Assembly (NCBI RefSeq): GCF_007474605.1
Contig: NZ_VHKL01000003.1
Location: forward strand, 409,156 to 473,155
From: Rhodoligotrophos appendicifer
GTDB lineage: Bacteria; Pseudomonadota; Alphaproteobacteria; Rhizobiales; Im1
Direction of reading: 5' to 3'
DNA length: 64,000 bases
The notes beneath the pieces were generated by a model. It searched no databases and was not told the DNA's origin. It saw nothing but the letters and a program-made list of their open reading frames with translations. Made by a program: the position numbers and the translations under genes. The first letter of the stretch is position 1; each line of letters starts with the position of its first letter. Below, in pieces: positions 30,933-40,060 of the stretch.

Positions 30933-31865
30933 CTAAAGAGGCCCGTTGCGCACCCGGAAGGTCTCGAGATCGGCCGCGAAATGGCTGATCGTCTCGTCCC
31001 GGGAGACGGCGATATGCTCGCGCATCAGGCGCGAGGCCAGTTTTCTATTGTCGGCGATCAGGGCCTCGAGAATCGCCACATGCTCGCCGATGGAGCCCCG
31101 GATGCGCTCCAGCCGGACATAGCTGATATATTCGCATAGCCGCCGCAACCGGTTTTGCCGGCTGATGATGTCGAGGACGAGGCTGTTCTTCGATCCTTTC
31201 GCCAGGCTCTCGTGGAACAGGGCATCGAGGGCGAAGAGCTCTTCCCAGGCCATGTCGCTGGACAGCGCGTCCCGCTGGCGCAGATGGTCGTGCTTCAGGC
31301 TGTCCAGCTGGCGCAGCGACAGGCCGAAACTGTCGTCCAGCAGCAGGGCCGGCTCCAAGAGGAGGCGGAGCTGATAGCTCATGGCCACCTGCTCCTGGGT
31401 GAGTTCGATGATGCTCCAGCCGCGCCCGGGCAGCGGCTCGGCCAGCCCCTCCCGGGTCAGCCGCCGCAGGGTTCTGCGGACCTCGCCGCGTCCGAGATCA
31501 TAGCGCCGCATCAGAGCGCTCTCGGTGGCGGGCGTCGGCAGGGTGTTCAGGATGATGTCCCGCAGCATCAGCGCATAGGGACGCGACGCGCTGCCGCCGG
31601 CGGTCTCGGTCGCGGGCGCCGCGGGGCCGGCGGCGATGATCTGGTATCCGCCATGGGGCCGGGCCGCCACCAGCCCGTCGACCACCAGCTCCGCCAAAGC
31701 GGCGCGCACCGGCGAGCGCGACACGCCGAGGTCGCGGGCGAGCACGCTCTCCCGGATCACCGTGCCGATGGCCGGCTGGGTGCTGCGGATCCACTCCCTT
31801 ATATGGGAGGAGAGCTCCGACTGCAGATCGGTCGTCGACAAAAGCCTTGCGCCAGAACTTGTCAT
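30933..31865 (-). CDS. GntR-family regulator with two winged-helix domains
   Basis: This 310-residue protein has a first GntR winged helix at about residues 18-75 (V-L-A-R-D-L-G-V-S-R-S-P-V-R-A-A-L-A-E-L). A second similar domain lies at about 92-150 (M-R-R-Y-D-L-G-R-G-E-V-R-R-T-L-R-R-L), followed by an all-helical FCD-like effector domain with I-G-E-H-V-A-I-L-E-A-L-I. The usual FadR type has only one winged helix. It diverges from the polyamine-type transporter genes and probably regulates them. I chose ATG 31865; the frame stays open upstream but overlaps potA. Confidence 0.88.
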   Translation of the reverse strand: MTSSGARLLSTTDLQSELSSHIREWIRSTQPAIGTVIRESVLARDLGVSRSPVRAALAELVVDGLVAARPHGGYQIIAAGPAAPATETAGGSASRPYALMLRDIILNTLPTPATESALMRRYDLGRGEVRRTLRRLTREGLAEPLPGRGWSIIELTQEQVAMSYQLRLLLEPALLLDDSFGLSLRQLDSLKHDHLRQRDALSSDMAWEELFALDALFHESLAKGSKNSLVLDIISRQNRLRRLCEYISYVRLERIRGSIGEHVAILEALIADNRKLASRLMREHIAVSRDETISHFAADLETFRVRNGPL

Positions 31866-31934
31866 CGGAATATTGTACTTAGGTGGGGATAAAAGACAAT
31901 CCGTGAAAGCGCTCGGGTGAGGGAGGCGCGACAG

Positions 31935-33113
31935 ATGAAGGCCGACGCCACCGGCGCGACCCGGGATCTTCTGACGATCGCTGGTGCCACGAAACTTTAC
32001 GACGCGCCCGAAGGCGGCGCCGTCCGCGCCCTTGACGGCGTCTCGATCGCGGTGCGCGGCAACGAGTTCCTGACCCTGCTCGGGCCCTCCGGCTGCGGCA
32101 AGACCACCCTCCTGAAATGCATCGCCGGCTTCGAGGATCTCGATGACGGCGACATCGTCTTCGAGGGCCGGTCCATGAATGGCGTGCCGGCCCATCGCCG
32201 CCCTTTCAACACGGTGTTCCAGAGCTACGCCTTGTTCCCGCATCTGAGCGTCGCCGACAATATCGGCTATGGCCTCGACGTCGCCGGCGTCGCGCGGGCC
32301 GAACGCAAGGCGCGGGTCGGCGAGGCGCTCACTTTGGTGGGCCTGTCGGACTACGCCTCCCGCATGCCGCGCCAGCTCTCCGGCGGCCAGCAGCAGCGCG
32401 TCGCGCTGGCCCGGGCGCTGATCCTGCGGCCGCGCCTGTTGCTTCTCGACGAGCCCTTATCCGCTCTGGATCGCAAGCTGCGCCAGTCCATGCAGCTGGA
32501 ATTGAAGCGCCTCCAGAATTCCGTCGGCGTCACCTTCATCTTCGTGACCCACGACCAGGAGGAAGCGCTCGCCATGTCGGACCGCATCGTGGTCATGGAT
32601 CATGGCCGCGTCCTGCAGATCGGCACGCCGACGGAGATCTATGACCGCCCCGTCGACCGCTTCGTGGCGAGCTTCATCGGGACCAGCAATATTTTTCGCG
32701 GCACGGTGGTCGAGGCCTCCGCGAACCGCACCGTGATCGAGAGCACCGGCGGCCTGCGCCTGTCGAGCCCGGAGCGCGGCTTCGCGGTCGGCGCCGCCGT
32801 CGACCTCATGGTGCGGCCCGAACATCTCGTCCCCGCGGCGACCGGTGCTGCGACCACCGCTGCGACGGCTGCGGCGACGGCTGCAGCGACCGCCGCGGCG
32901 ACCGCCGCCGAGAACAAGCTGTCCGCCGTGGTCGAGCAGGTGGTTTTCGTGGGCGCCGACCTCCACATTCATGCGCAACTGGCCGACGGCACCAGCGTGA
33001 CGGCGCTCCGGCGCCATTCCCCCCATGACCGGCCCCCGCCCGAGGCCGGCACCACGATCGACCTGGTCTATGCCGCCGAGGCCGCCCACCTCATGCCCCG
33101 GGGGGATGCGTGA
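31935..33113 (+). CDS. potA: Polyamine-type ABC transporter ATP-binding protein (PotA-like)
   Basis: This 392-residue ATPase shows Walker A G-P-S-G-C-G-K-T-T, signature L-S-G-G-Q-Q-Q-R, Walker B L-L-L-L-D-E-P-L-S-A-L-D and a C-terminal TOBE domain. GGGAGG precedes ATG 31935; GTG 31917 would overlap the divergent promoter. An Ala-Thr-Ala-Ala repeat interrupts the TOBE region near residue 310. The stop overlaps the permease start. It forms one operon with two permeases and a binding protein of the spermidine/putrescine class. The real substrate may be a methylated amine or amide, given the genes that follow. Confidence 0.92.
   Translation: MKADATGATRDLLTIAGATKLYDAPEGGAVRALDGVSIAVRGNEFLTLLGPSGCGKTTLLKCIAGFEDLDDGDIVFEGRSMNGVPAHRRPFNTVFQSYALFPHLSVADNIGYGLDVAGVARAERKARVGEALTLVGLSDYASRMPRQLSGGQQQRVALARALILRPRLLLLDEPLSALDRKLRQSMQLELKRLQNSVGVTFIFVTHDQEEALAMSDRIVVMDHGRVLQIGTPTEIYDRPVDRFVASFIGTSNIFRGTVVEASANRTVIESTGGLRLSSPERGFAVGAAVDLMVRPEHLVPAATGAATTAATAAATAAATAAATAAENKLSAVVEQVVFVGADLHIHAQLADGTSVTALRRHSPHDRPPPEAGTTIDLVYAAEAAHLMPRGDA
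32862..32909 (+). repeat. 12-bp tandem repeat inside the PotA-like gene
   Basis: Four in-frame copies of GCG-ACN-GCN-GCN encode Ala-Thr-Ala-Ala four times; degenerate copies extend back to 32838. Third-position differences between copies show the repeat is not brand new. It inserts a flexible linker in the TOBE region and could vary between strains by slippage. Confidence 0.8.
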
Positions 33114-34021
33114 TGGCGGGCTGGGCGCGCGCGATCCGCAAGGCCTCGGCGCCAGCCGCTTTGCTGATGCCGATCACCCTCCTGCTCGGCGTCTTCTTCC
33201 TGGTCCCCCTCGGCATCATGGTGGTCTACAGCTTCCTCGAGGCGGGGATGTATGGCGGGGTCACCTGGACCTTCTACCCCTATAATTACGGCCGCATCCT
33301 GGGCTGGCCGATCGGTGGCGGCGAGGAATTCGACCCCGTCTATCTGTGGATCTTCCTCAATTCCGTCCGCTTCGCCCTGATGACGGTCGTCGTCACCTTG
33401 TTGATCTGCTACCCGGCCGCCTTCTGGGTCGCCGGCATGCCGGCCAACCGCAAGACCCTGATCCTGTTCCTGATCACCCTGCCCTTCTTCGCCAATCTGC
33501 TGATCCGGATCTATGCCTGGCTTCTGCTGCTGCGGCCGACCGGTTTCATCAACACGATCCTGCAGGCCCTGGGCGTGATCGCCGAGCCGTTGAACATGAT
33601 CTTCACCGAATTCGCGGTGGTCGTGGGTCTCGTCTACACGCTCGTGCCCTTCATGTTCCTGCCGATCTACGCCAATGTCGAGCGGCTGGACGGCGCCCTG
33701 CTCCAGGCCTCCCAGGATCTCGGCGCGACCCCTCTGCAGACCTTCCGGCGCGTGATTCTGCCCTTGACCCTGCCCGGCATCGCCGGCGGCTCGATCATCG
33801 TGTTTATCCCCGCTCTGGGCAATTTCATCATTCCTGCCTTTCTCGGCGGCTCGAAGGTGCAGATGACGGGCAACGTCATCGAGCGCCAGTTCCTGCAGGC
33901 GCGGAACTGGCCCTTCGGCGCCAGCCTCACCATGTTGATCATGGCCGTCGTGATGACCTTGCTGCTGATCTACACGGTCAAGATCATGCGCCGCGGCGAC
34001 GACAGACAGGCGGCCGGCTGA
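33113..34021 (+). CDS. potB: Polyamine-type ABC transporter permease 1 (PotB-like)
   Basis: This 302-residue inner-membrane permease has about six spans and the EAA loop (A-S-Q-D-L-G-A-T-P-L-Q-T-F-R-R-V-I-L-P near residue 200). GTG 33110 directly precedes ATG 33113, so the start may be either. Start and stop overlap the flanking transporter genes by one to four bases, showing translational coupling. Confidence 0.92.
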   Translation: MAGWARAIRKASAPAALLMPITLLLGVFFLVPLGIMVVYSFLEAGMYGGVTWTFYPYNYGRILGWPIGGGEEFDPVYLWIFLNSVRFALMTVVVTLLICYPAAFWVAGMPANRKTLILFLITLPFFANLLIRIYAWLLLLRPTGFINTILQALGVIAEPLNMIFTEFAVVVGLVYTLVPFMFLPIYANVERLDGALLQASQDLGATPLQTFRRVILPLTLPGIAGGSIIVFIPALGNFIIPAFLGGSKVQMTGNVIERQFLQARNWPFGASLTMLIMAVVMTLLLIYTVKIMRRGDDRQAAG

Positions 34022-34863
34022 TGGGCGCCCAGCGCAAGCGACGCTCCGTGCTCAGAGGCGCACTCAATGCCTATGGCGCGCTGTTCCTGGTCTTTCTCTA
34101 TGCGCCGCTGGTGCTGATCTTCGTCTATTCCTTCAATGCCAATCCGATCAACATGGCGATCTGGAGCGGCTTCACCACCGATTGGTACAAATTCCTGTTC
34201 GGCATGCAGCCTGCGGGCGCCGCCTTCGACAGCGCCTTTGCGGAATCCCCCGACAAGATCATGGCCGCGGTCCGCAACAGCCTGATCGTCGCCCTGTCCG
34301 CCAGCACCCTCTCGACCATCATCGGCACCGCCACCGCATTGGCCATCGCCCGCTACCACTTCTTCGGCAAGCGCGCCTATCAGGGCCTTCTGCTGCTGCC
34401 CATGCTGATGCCCGACATCGTGCTCGGCCTGGCCCTCCTCATCTTCTTCGTCGGCCTCGGCATGAAGCTCGGCCTGTTCACCATCGTCATCGGCCACTGC
34501 ACGTTTCTGTCGAGCTACGTCTTCATCGTGGTGAGTGCGCGTCTGGCCGGCATGGATCAGAGCCTGGAGCGGGCCTCAGCCGATCTCGGCGCCGGCCCCT
34601 GGACGACCTTCCGCCGGATCACCCTGCCGCAGATCATGCCGGGCGTCCTCGGCGGCTTCCTGCTCGCCTTCATCATCTCCCTCGATGACGTGGTCATCAC
34701 CTATTTCATCGCCGGCGTCGATTCCCAGACCCTGCCCCTGTTTATCCTGGCGATGATGCGCCGTGGCGTGCGCCCGCAGGTCAATGCGCTGGCCGTTCTG
34801 CTGATTCTCTTCACCTTCGTGATCGCCTCGATCGGGCTCTATCTGCGATCGCGACGAACCTGA
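34021..34863 (+). CDS. potC: Polyamine-type ABC transporter permease 2 (PotC-like)
   Basis: This 280-residue permease pairs with the PotB-like protein. The EAA loop A-S-A-D-L-G-A-G-P-W-T-T-F-R-R-I-T-L-P lies near residue 190, and the PotC-typical S-L-D-D-V-V-I-T-Y-F follows. It begins at ATG 34021 in the stop of the previous gene. The 57-base gap to the binding-protein gene contains GC-rich palindromes (34872-34899) that could stabilise the upstream message or attenuate, giving more binding protein than permease. Confidence 0.92.
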   Translation: MGAQRKRRSVLRGALNAYGALFLVFLYAPLVLIFVYSFNANPINMAIWSGFTTDWYKFLFGMQPAGAAFDSAFAESPDKIMAAVRNSLIVALSASTLSTIIGTATALAIARYHFFGKRAYQGLLLLPMLMPDIVLGLALLIFFVGLGMKLGLFTIVIGHCTFLSSYVFIVVSARLAGMDQSLERASADLGAGPWTTFRRITLPQIMPGVLGGFLLAFIISLDDVVITYFIAGVDSQTLPLFILAMMRRGVRPQVNALAVLLILFTFVIASIGLYLRSRRT

Positions 34864-34920
34864 CCGAAACCGGCCCTCAGGGCCCCCGGCCTTCGGGCCA
34901 AGACAACGGAGTGTAACACC

Positions 34921-35967
34921 ATGAAGCGATTAAGAGCGTTGACCGCCTCCCTCGTCGGGGTCGCGGCCGTCATCGGCTTCGGCGCCGCAAGCCCGGTTCA
35001 CGCTGCGGGTGAGTTGCACCTCTATAATTGGGGCGATTACATCAACCCGGAAGTGATCGACAAGTTCAGCAAGGAGTTCGACGTCAAGGTCACCCTCGAC
35101 ACCTACAGCACGAACGAGGAGATGCTGGCCAAGATCCAGGCCGGCGCCACGGGCTACGATCTCGTCTGGCCGTCGGTGCACATGCACGACATCATGCAGC
35201 AGCTCGAGCTTCTGGAGAAGACCGACGTCAATACGCTGCCCGGCTTCGAGAACATCGACAAGGCGGCCCTGCGCTCCAAGCAGGATCCCAAGGCTGAATA
35301 TTGCCTGCCTTACGCCTGGGGTGTCGTCGGCATCTTCTACAACAAGACCCTCGTGCCGGAGATCAAGAGCTGGAAGGACTTCTTCGCCTATGCCGAGAAG
35401 AACCCCGGCAAGGTGACCTTGCTCGACGATCTGCGCGAGACGCTCGGCATCGGCCTGATCGTCGACGGCAAGTCGGTGAATTCCCGCGACCCGGCCGAGA
35501 TCAAGGCCGCCGAGGAGTACATCCTGAAGCAGAAGCCGAACATCGCCGCCTTCCGCTACGACGTGCTGCCGCTGGTGACCTCCGGCGACATCGCCGCCTC
35601 GCATTATTATGTCGGCGCCGTCTTGAACGTCCTCGAAAACCCGAAGGATCTGGCCTTCGTGGTGCCTGAGGAGGGTGCCACCATGTATCAGGAAGATCTC
35701 TGCATGCTGAAGACGGCGCCGAACAAGGAGAATGCGCTGAAATTCATGGAGTTCATGATGCGCCCCGACGTGTCGGTCCTGAACACCACCATGTTGACCA
35801 ACGGCTCGGTCAATACTGCAGCGATCCCGCTCCTGCCCGACAATCTGAAAAATCACCCGGCGACCAACCCGCCGGCGGATGTTCGCGCCAAGCTGCAGAT
35901 CTTCGAGGATCTCGGGCCCGATCTGAAGCTCTATGACCGCGCCTGGTCGCGGGTGAAATCCAACTGA
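34921..35967 (+). CDS. potD: Polyamine-type ABC transporter binding protein (PotD-like)
   Basis: This 348-residue periplasmic protein has a signal peptide ending near S-P-V-H-A-A (residue 29). The mature part opens with E-L-H-L-Y-N-W-G-D-Y-I, the standard PotD/PotF start, and contains Y-D-L-V-W-P-S near residue 80. Residues lining the polyamine pocket cannot be assigned safely. It stands last in the transporter operon, followed by the aminotransferase gene after 65 bases. Confidence 0.92.
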   Translation: MKRLRALTASLVGVAAVIGFGAASPVHAAGELHLYNWGDYINPEVIDKFSKEFDVKVTLDTYSTNEEMLAKIQAGATGYDLVWPSVHMHDIMQQLELLEKTDVNTLPGFENIDKAALRSKQDPKAEYCLPYAWGVVGIFYNKTLVPEIKSWKDFFAYAEKNPGKVTLLDDLRETLGIGLIVDGKSVNSRDPAEIKAAEEYILKQKPNIAAFRYDVLPLVTSGDIAASHYYVGAVLNVLENPKDLAFVVPEEGATMYQEDLCMLKTAPNKENALKFMEFMMRPDVSVLNTTMLTNGSVNTAAIPLLPDNLKNHPATNPPADVRAKLQIFEDLGPDLKLYDRAWSRVKSN

Positions 35968-36032
35968 TCAGACGCGTGTCCGAGGCTGGGCGCCCCTGCC
36001 CGGCCTCGTTGTATAAATCCGGAGTGAAACGC

Positions 36033-37397
36033 ATGCCCGCCCCGATCAAGAACAATGTCAGCGCGTTCCTGCACCCGTTCTCCCACATGCCGACCCTGGC
36101 CGAGAGCGGCCCCGTGGTGATCGACCACGGTCGCGGCATCTATGTCTTCGATGAGCAGGGACGGAAATATCTCGAAGGCAATTCCGGCCTCTGGAATGTC
36201 GTCCTCGGCTTCGACAACCCGGCTTTGGTCGCCGCCGCCCGCGAGGCCTATGCGAAGCTGCCGGCCTATCACGCCTTCTTCGGCCGCGTCGCCCGCGCCG
36301 GCCTCGACCTCGCCCAGCGCCTCGTCGACATGGCCCCGATGCCGGCCGACCGCGTCTTCTTCGCCAATTCCGGCTCCGAGGCCAATGACAGCGTCGTCAA
36401 GATGCTGTGGCTCATGGCCGAAGCCGAAGGCCAGCCGCAGCGCAAGACCATTCTGACGCGCTGGAACTCCTATCACGGCACCACCGTCATGACCGCGAGC
36501 CTCACCGGCAAAGCCTATAACCAGGCCTTCGGACTGCCGCTTGCCCAGGTCAAATATGTCATGAACCCGCATCATTGGCGCGAAGGCCGGCCCGGCGAAT
36601 CCGAGCTCGAATTCTCCGCCCGGTGTGCCGCCGATCTGGAGGCGCGGATCACCGAGCTCGGCGCCGACACCATCGCCGGCTTCTTCGCCGAACCCGTCAT
36701 GGGCGCGGGCGGCGTCGTTCCGCCGCCGGAGGGATATTTCCAGGCCATCCAGCCGGTCTTGCGCCGCCATGGGATCCCTCTCGTCGCCGACGAGGTGATC
36801 TGCGGCTTCGGGCGGACCGGGGAGCGTTGGGGGTCCATCACCTATGGCATGACGCCCGACATTGTCGTTGCCTCGAAGGTCATCACCGCGGGTTTCTTCC
36901 CCATGGGCGCGGTGATCCTGAGCCCCGAGATCACCGCGAGGGTCGAGGCCGCCTCCGCCAAATATGACGAATTCCCGCATGGCTTCACCACCGGCGCTCA
37001 TCCCGTGGGCTGCGCCATCGCCATGGCCGTCCTCGACCAGATCGAGCAGGGCGGCATCCTCAAGCACATCCAGGCGGTCTCGCCCCTGTTCCAGCGTCGC
37101 CTCAAGGCCCTGGCCGACCATCCCATGGTGGGCGAGGCCCGCGGCATCGGCCTCATGGGCGCCCTCGAGATCGTCGCCGACAAGCCCACCAAGCAAGCCT
37201 TCCCCGGGCAATGGGACGTCAGTGAGAAGATCGCAGGGGTGGCACTCAAGCATGGCCTGATCGTGCGGCCGCTGGGGAGTGCCGTGGTCCTGGCTCCGCC
37301 CTTCATCATCACCGAGGCGGAGATCGACGAGCTCTTTTCGATCCTCGAGCGCACCCTCGACGAGGTCCATGCCTCGGTCATGAAACTGGCGGCCTGA
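36033..37397 (+). CDS. Class III PLP-dependent aminotransferase
   Basis: This 454-residue omega-type aminotransferase would move an amino group from an amine or omega-amino acid to a keto acid. Features are A-N-S-G-S-E-A-N-D near residue 110 (phosphate binding), the Asp of L-V-A-D-E-V-I-C-G-F-G and the cofactor lysine K282 in V-V-A-S-K-V-I-T-A-G. I chose ATG 36033, with CCGGAG upstream, over ATG 35976. It sits between a polyamine-type importer and amidase genes, so it may act on the imported amine or on the amine released by the amidase. Confidence 0.9.
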   Translation: MPAPIKNNVSAFLHPFSHMPTLAESGPVVIDHGRGIYVFDEQGRKYLEGNSGLWNVVLGFDNPALVAAAREAYAKLPAYHAFFGRVARAGLDLAQRLVDMAPMPADRVFFANSGSEANDSVVKMLWLMAEAEGQPQRKTILTRWNSYHGTTVMTASLTGKAYNQAFGLPLAQVKYVMNPHHWREGRPGESELEFSARCAADLEARITELGADTIAGFFAEPVMGAGGVVPPPEGYFQAIQPVLRRHGIPLVADEVICGFGRTGERWGSITYGMTPDIVVASKVITAGFFPMGAVILSPEITARVEAASAKYDEFPHGFTTGAHPVGCAIAMAVLDQIEQGGILKHIQAVSPLFQRRLKALADHPMVGEARGIGLMGALEIVADKPTKQAFPGQWDVSEKIAGVALKHGLIVRPLGSAVVLAPPFIITEAEIDELFSILERTLDEVHASVMKLAA

Positions 37398-37403
37398 CGC
37401 ATC

Positions 37404-37727
37404 ATGGCGCGCTACCGGATCACGCCCGAGGATGAGGCCTTCGTCGCCGAATTCCTGAGCCGGCCCTTCGGCTACAAGAGCCCCGGCCTGCAGCGCGTCC
37501 TCAACCTCATGCGGGGTCAGGGCCCGGAGGGCAAATATGTGCTGATCGTCCGCGAGCCCTATCGGCGCTGGGGGCTCGGGCGGCTGCCGGCGCGGCGCGG
37601 CGATCCCATCGCCGAGATCGCCGGCATCGAGTATCTGAGCCTTGCGGAAGGCGAGCGTGACGTCTTCCTGCGCCGCTGGCGCGACCTCACCGGGAGCGAT
37701 GCGCCCGCCAGCACCGGGGAGGCCTGA
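37404..37727 (+). CDS. dmfA1: Probable N,N-dimethylformamidase small subunit
   Basis: This 107-residue basic protein directly precedes the large-subunit gene, as in known dimethylformamidase operons, where the small subunit is about 130 residues. Recognisable stretches are P-F-G-Y-K-S-P-G-L-Q-R-V-L-N and K-Y-V-L-I-V-R-E-P-Y-R-R-W. The assignment rests mainly on position and size; the sequence alone would be called hypothetical. Its stop lies 4 bases before the large subunit's GTG. Confidence 0.6.
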   Translation: MARYRITPEDEAFVAEFLSRPFGYKSPGLQRVLNLMRGQGPEGKYVLIVREPYRRWGLGRLPARRGDPIAEIAGIEYLSLAEGERDVFLRRWRDLTGSDAPASTGEA

Positions 37728-37731
37728 CGCC

Positions 37732-39960
37732 GTGCTGTCCCTGATCGCCTACCCCTCGCGCCTGAGCGTCGCCCCGGGCGAGAGCATCGACATCATGGTC
37801 GGCGCCTATGGCGCCAGCCGCTATCGCGCCGACCTGCGCCGGATCATCCAGGGCGACATCAATCCCGAGGGCCCCGGCTACAAGGACGAGCCCATCGATT
37901 TCGATCTGGGCGGCGACCGGCCGGCGCGCCATCAACCGCTCACGCCCGGCTCCTATATCCGCATTCCCGGTCGCGGGATCCTCAGCGATCTGGCGAGCCT
38001 CACCATCGCGACGGTGATCTGGCCGACGCGGCTCGCCCAGCGGCGCCAGGCCATCATCTCCCTCGGCCCGCATCTCGAGCTTTCCATCGGAAGTGACGGG
38101 GTGCCGGTCTTCGAGATGGCCGGCGCGGGATCGCTCTCCCTCTCCTCACCCCTCGTCGAGAAGCGCTGGTGCGTCCTGGTCGCCTCTTATGACGCCACGA
38201 CCGGCAGTGCCACCCTGGCGGCTCTCTCCCCCGAGACCGGCAGGGCCTGGGAAACGCGCACCGGCCCGTTTTCCTCCGGCTGGACGGGTCTTGGCATCGA
38301 CGAGGCCATCATCGGCGCGGGGGCCACCGCTCAGGGCGGCATCGAGAACCATTTCGACGGCAAGATCGACAGTCCCGCTTTGTTCGCCGCAGACCTGTCG
38401 CCCGACGAGGCCCTCCGCTGTCTCAGCGATCCGGACGCTCTGCCGCGCAATCCTCACCTGCTTGCCGCCTGGGCCTTTGGCCGCGACATGGACGGCGTGA
38501 CGATCCGCGATGCCTCGCCCCATCATCTCGACGGCGTCACCGTGAACTGCCCTGCCCGGGCCATGACCGGCTGGCGCTGGCACGGCCAGTCCCTCTGCTG
38601 GTCCGAGCGCCCCGATCTCTACAGCGCCATCCACTTCCACGCCGACGACATGGGCGATGCCGGTTGGGAGCCAGATCTTTCCTTCACCATCCCTGAGGAT
38701 CTGCGCAGCGGCATCTATGCCGTGCGCCTGGTCCCCGACGACGACGAGGCCGCAGCCTTCTACTGCATCTTCGCTGTCCGCCCCCCGCGCGACCGCATCA
38801 CCGGGAACACCGTCGCCTTCCTCATGCCGACGGCGAGCTATCTGGCCTATGCCAATCACCGCCTCGGCCTCGATGTGCCCGGCACCGAGACGGGCATGGG
38901 GCGCCTGGTCGAAATCGATGCCCATCACGACTTCCTGCAGCGCCATCCGGAACTCGGCTTTTCCTTCTACGAGGTCCATGACGACGGCAGCGGCGTCTTC
39001 TACTCCTCGCGCCTGCGTCCCATCGTCGACCTGCAACCCAAGGTGAAGGGCTTTCTCGGCGGCGTCGGCTCCAATCTCTGGGCCTTCAACGCCGACACCC
39101 ACATCACCGGCTGGCTCGACCATATCGGCCAGGAATTCGACGTCCTCACCGACGAGGACCTGCACGAGGACGGCCTGGCCCTGCTGCGCCGCTACCGGGT
39201 GGTGATCACCGGCACCCATCCCGAATATCATTCGACGCCCATGCTCGACGCCCTGCAGGGCTTCGTCGACCGGGGCGGGCGGCTGATCTATCTCGGCGGC
39301 AACGGCTTTTATTGGCGCATCTCCTACAGCGACAAGCAGCCCGGGATCATCGAATGCCGCCGCTCCGAGGCCGGCATCCGGCCCTGGGAGCCGGGACAGG
39401 GCCAGTTCTTCCACGCCTTCACCGGCGAATATGGCGGCCTGTGGCGCCGCAACCAGCGCCCGCCGAACCTCTTATGCGGGGTCGGCATGACGGCCCAGGG
39501 CTTCGACGTCTCCGAGCCCTATCACCGCCTGCCGGCGAGCGAGGACCCCCGCGCGGACTTCGTGCTTGCCGGGATCGCCGAGGGTCCCATCGGCGCCTTC
39601 GGTCTGTCGGGCGGAGGTGCGGCGGGTCTCGAGATCGATCGCGCCGATCCGGCCCAGGGCACCCCGCCCCACGCCCTCGTGCTGGCGACCTCGACCCGGC
39701 ACACCGACATCTATCTGATGACGCCGGAGGACCTTCTCGACCCGACCCCGGACTGGACCGGCACCCAGTCCGAGCTGATCCGGGCCGACATGACCTTCTT
39801 CGAGACCCGCGGCGGCGGGGCCGTCTTCTCCACCGGCTCCGTCGCCTGGGCGGGCGCCATGGCCTGGAACGGCTATGCCAACGACGTCGCCCGGATCACG
39901 GCCAATGTGCTCCGCCGCTTCGATGACCCGGCACCCTTCGATTGCCCAGCCGACACCTGA
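37732..39960 (+). CDS. dmfA2: N,N-dimethylformamidase large subunit-like amidohydrolase
   Basis: This 742-residue protein is close in length to the known large subunit (about 760). Known enzymes hydrolyse dimethylformamide to dimethylamine and formate with a mononuclear iron held by Tyr and Glu side chains. The N-terminal part has a LamG-like lectin fold (residues 70-230). The catalytic half contains F-L-M-P-T-A-S-Y-L-A-Y-A-N-H near residue 365 and T-G-T-H-P-E-Y-H-S near residue 490, rich in candidate Tyr and Glu ligands. I chose GTG 37732, which has GGGAGG upstream. The true substrate may be another N-substituted amide. Confidence 0.85.
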   Translation: MLSLIAYPSRLSVAPGESIDIMVGAYGASRYRADLRRIIQGDINPEGPGYKDEPIDFDLGGDRPARHQPLTPGSYIRIPGRGILSDLASLTIATVIWPTRLAQRRQAIISLGPHLELSIGSDGVPVFEMAGAGSLSLSSPLVEKRWCVLVASYDATTGSATLAALSPETGRAWETRTGPFSSGWTGLGIDEAIIGAGATAQGGIENHFDGKIDSPALFAADLSPDEALRCLSDPDALPRNPHLLAAWAFGRDMDGVTIRDASPHHLDGVTVNCPARAMTGWRWHGQSLCWSERPDLYSAIHFHADDMGDAGWEPDLSFTIPEDLRSGIYAVRLVPDDDEAAAFYCIFAVRPPRDRITGNTVAFLMPTASYLAYANHRLGLDVPGTETGMGRLVEIDAHHDFLQRHPELGFSFYEVHDDGSGVFYSSRLRPIVDLQPKVKGFLGGVGSNLWAFNADTHITGWLDHIGQEFDVLTDEDLHEDGLALLRRYRVVITGTHPEYHSTPMLDALQGFVDRGGRLIYLGGNGFYWRISYSDKQPGIIECRRSEAGIRPWEPGQGQFFHAFTGEYGGLWRRNQRPPNLLCGVGMTAQGFDVSEPYHRLPASEDPRADFVLAGIAEGPIGAFGLSGGGAAGLEIDRADPAQGTPPHALVLATSTRHTDIYLMTPEDLLDPTPDWTGTQSELIRADMTFFETRGGGAVFSTGSVAWAGAMAWNGYANDVARITANVLRRFDDPAPFDCPADT

Positions 39961-40060
39961 GCCGTCGAAGGGCCGCCTGGGGATATGATAGGGTCCCGGG
40001 GAATGTCTCGGCCCGTGCTCGCGGCACGGCCGCTGGGGGACGGATCTTCGCGAGGGTGCC

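Noticed and set aside
31155-31892. Long plus-strand frame opposite the GntR gene
   Set aside because: It is antisense to a clear GntR regulator and rich in Gln, Gly and Arg without any motif.
34872-34899. GC palindromes before potD as a riboswitch
   Set aside because: Too short for any known polyamine-sensing structure; a message-stabilising hairpin is enough to explain it.
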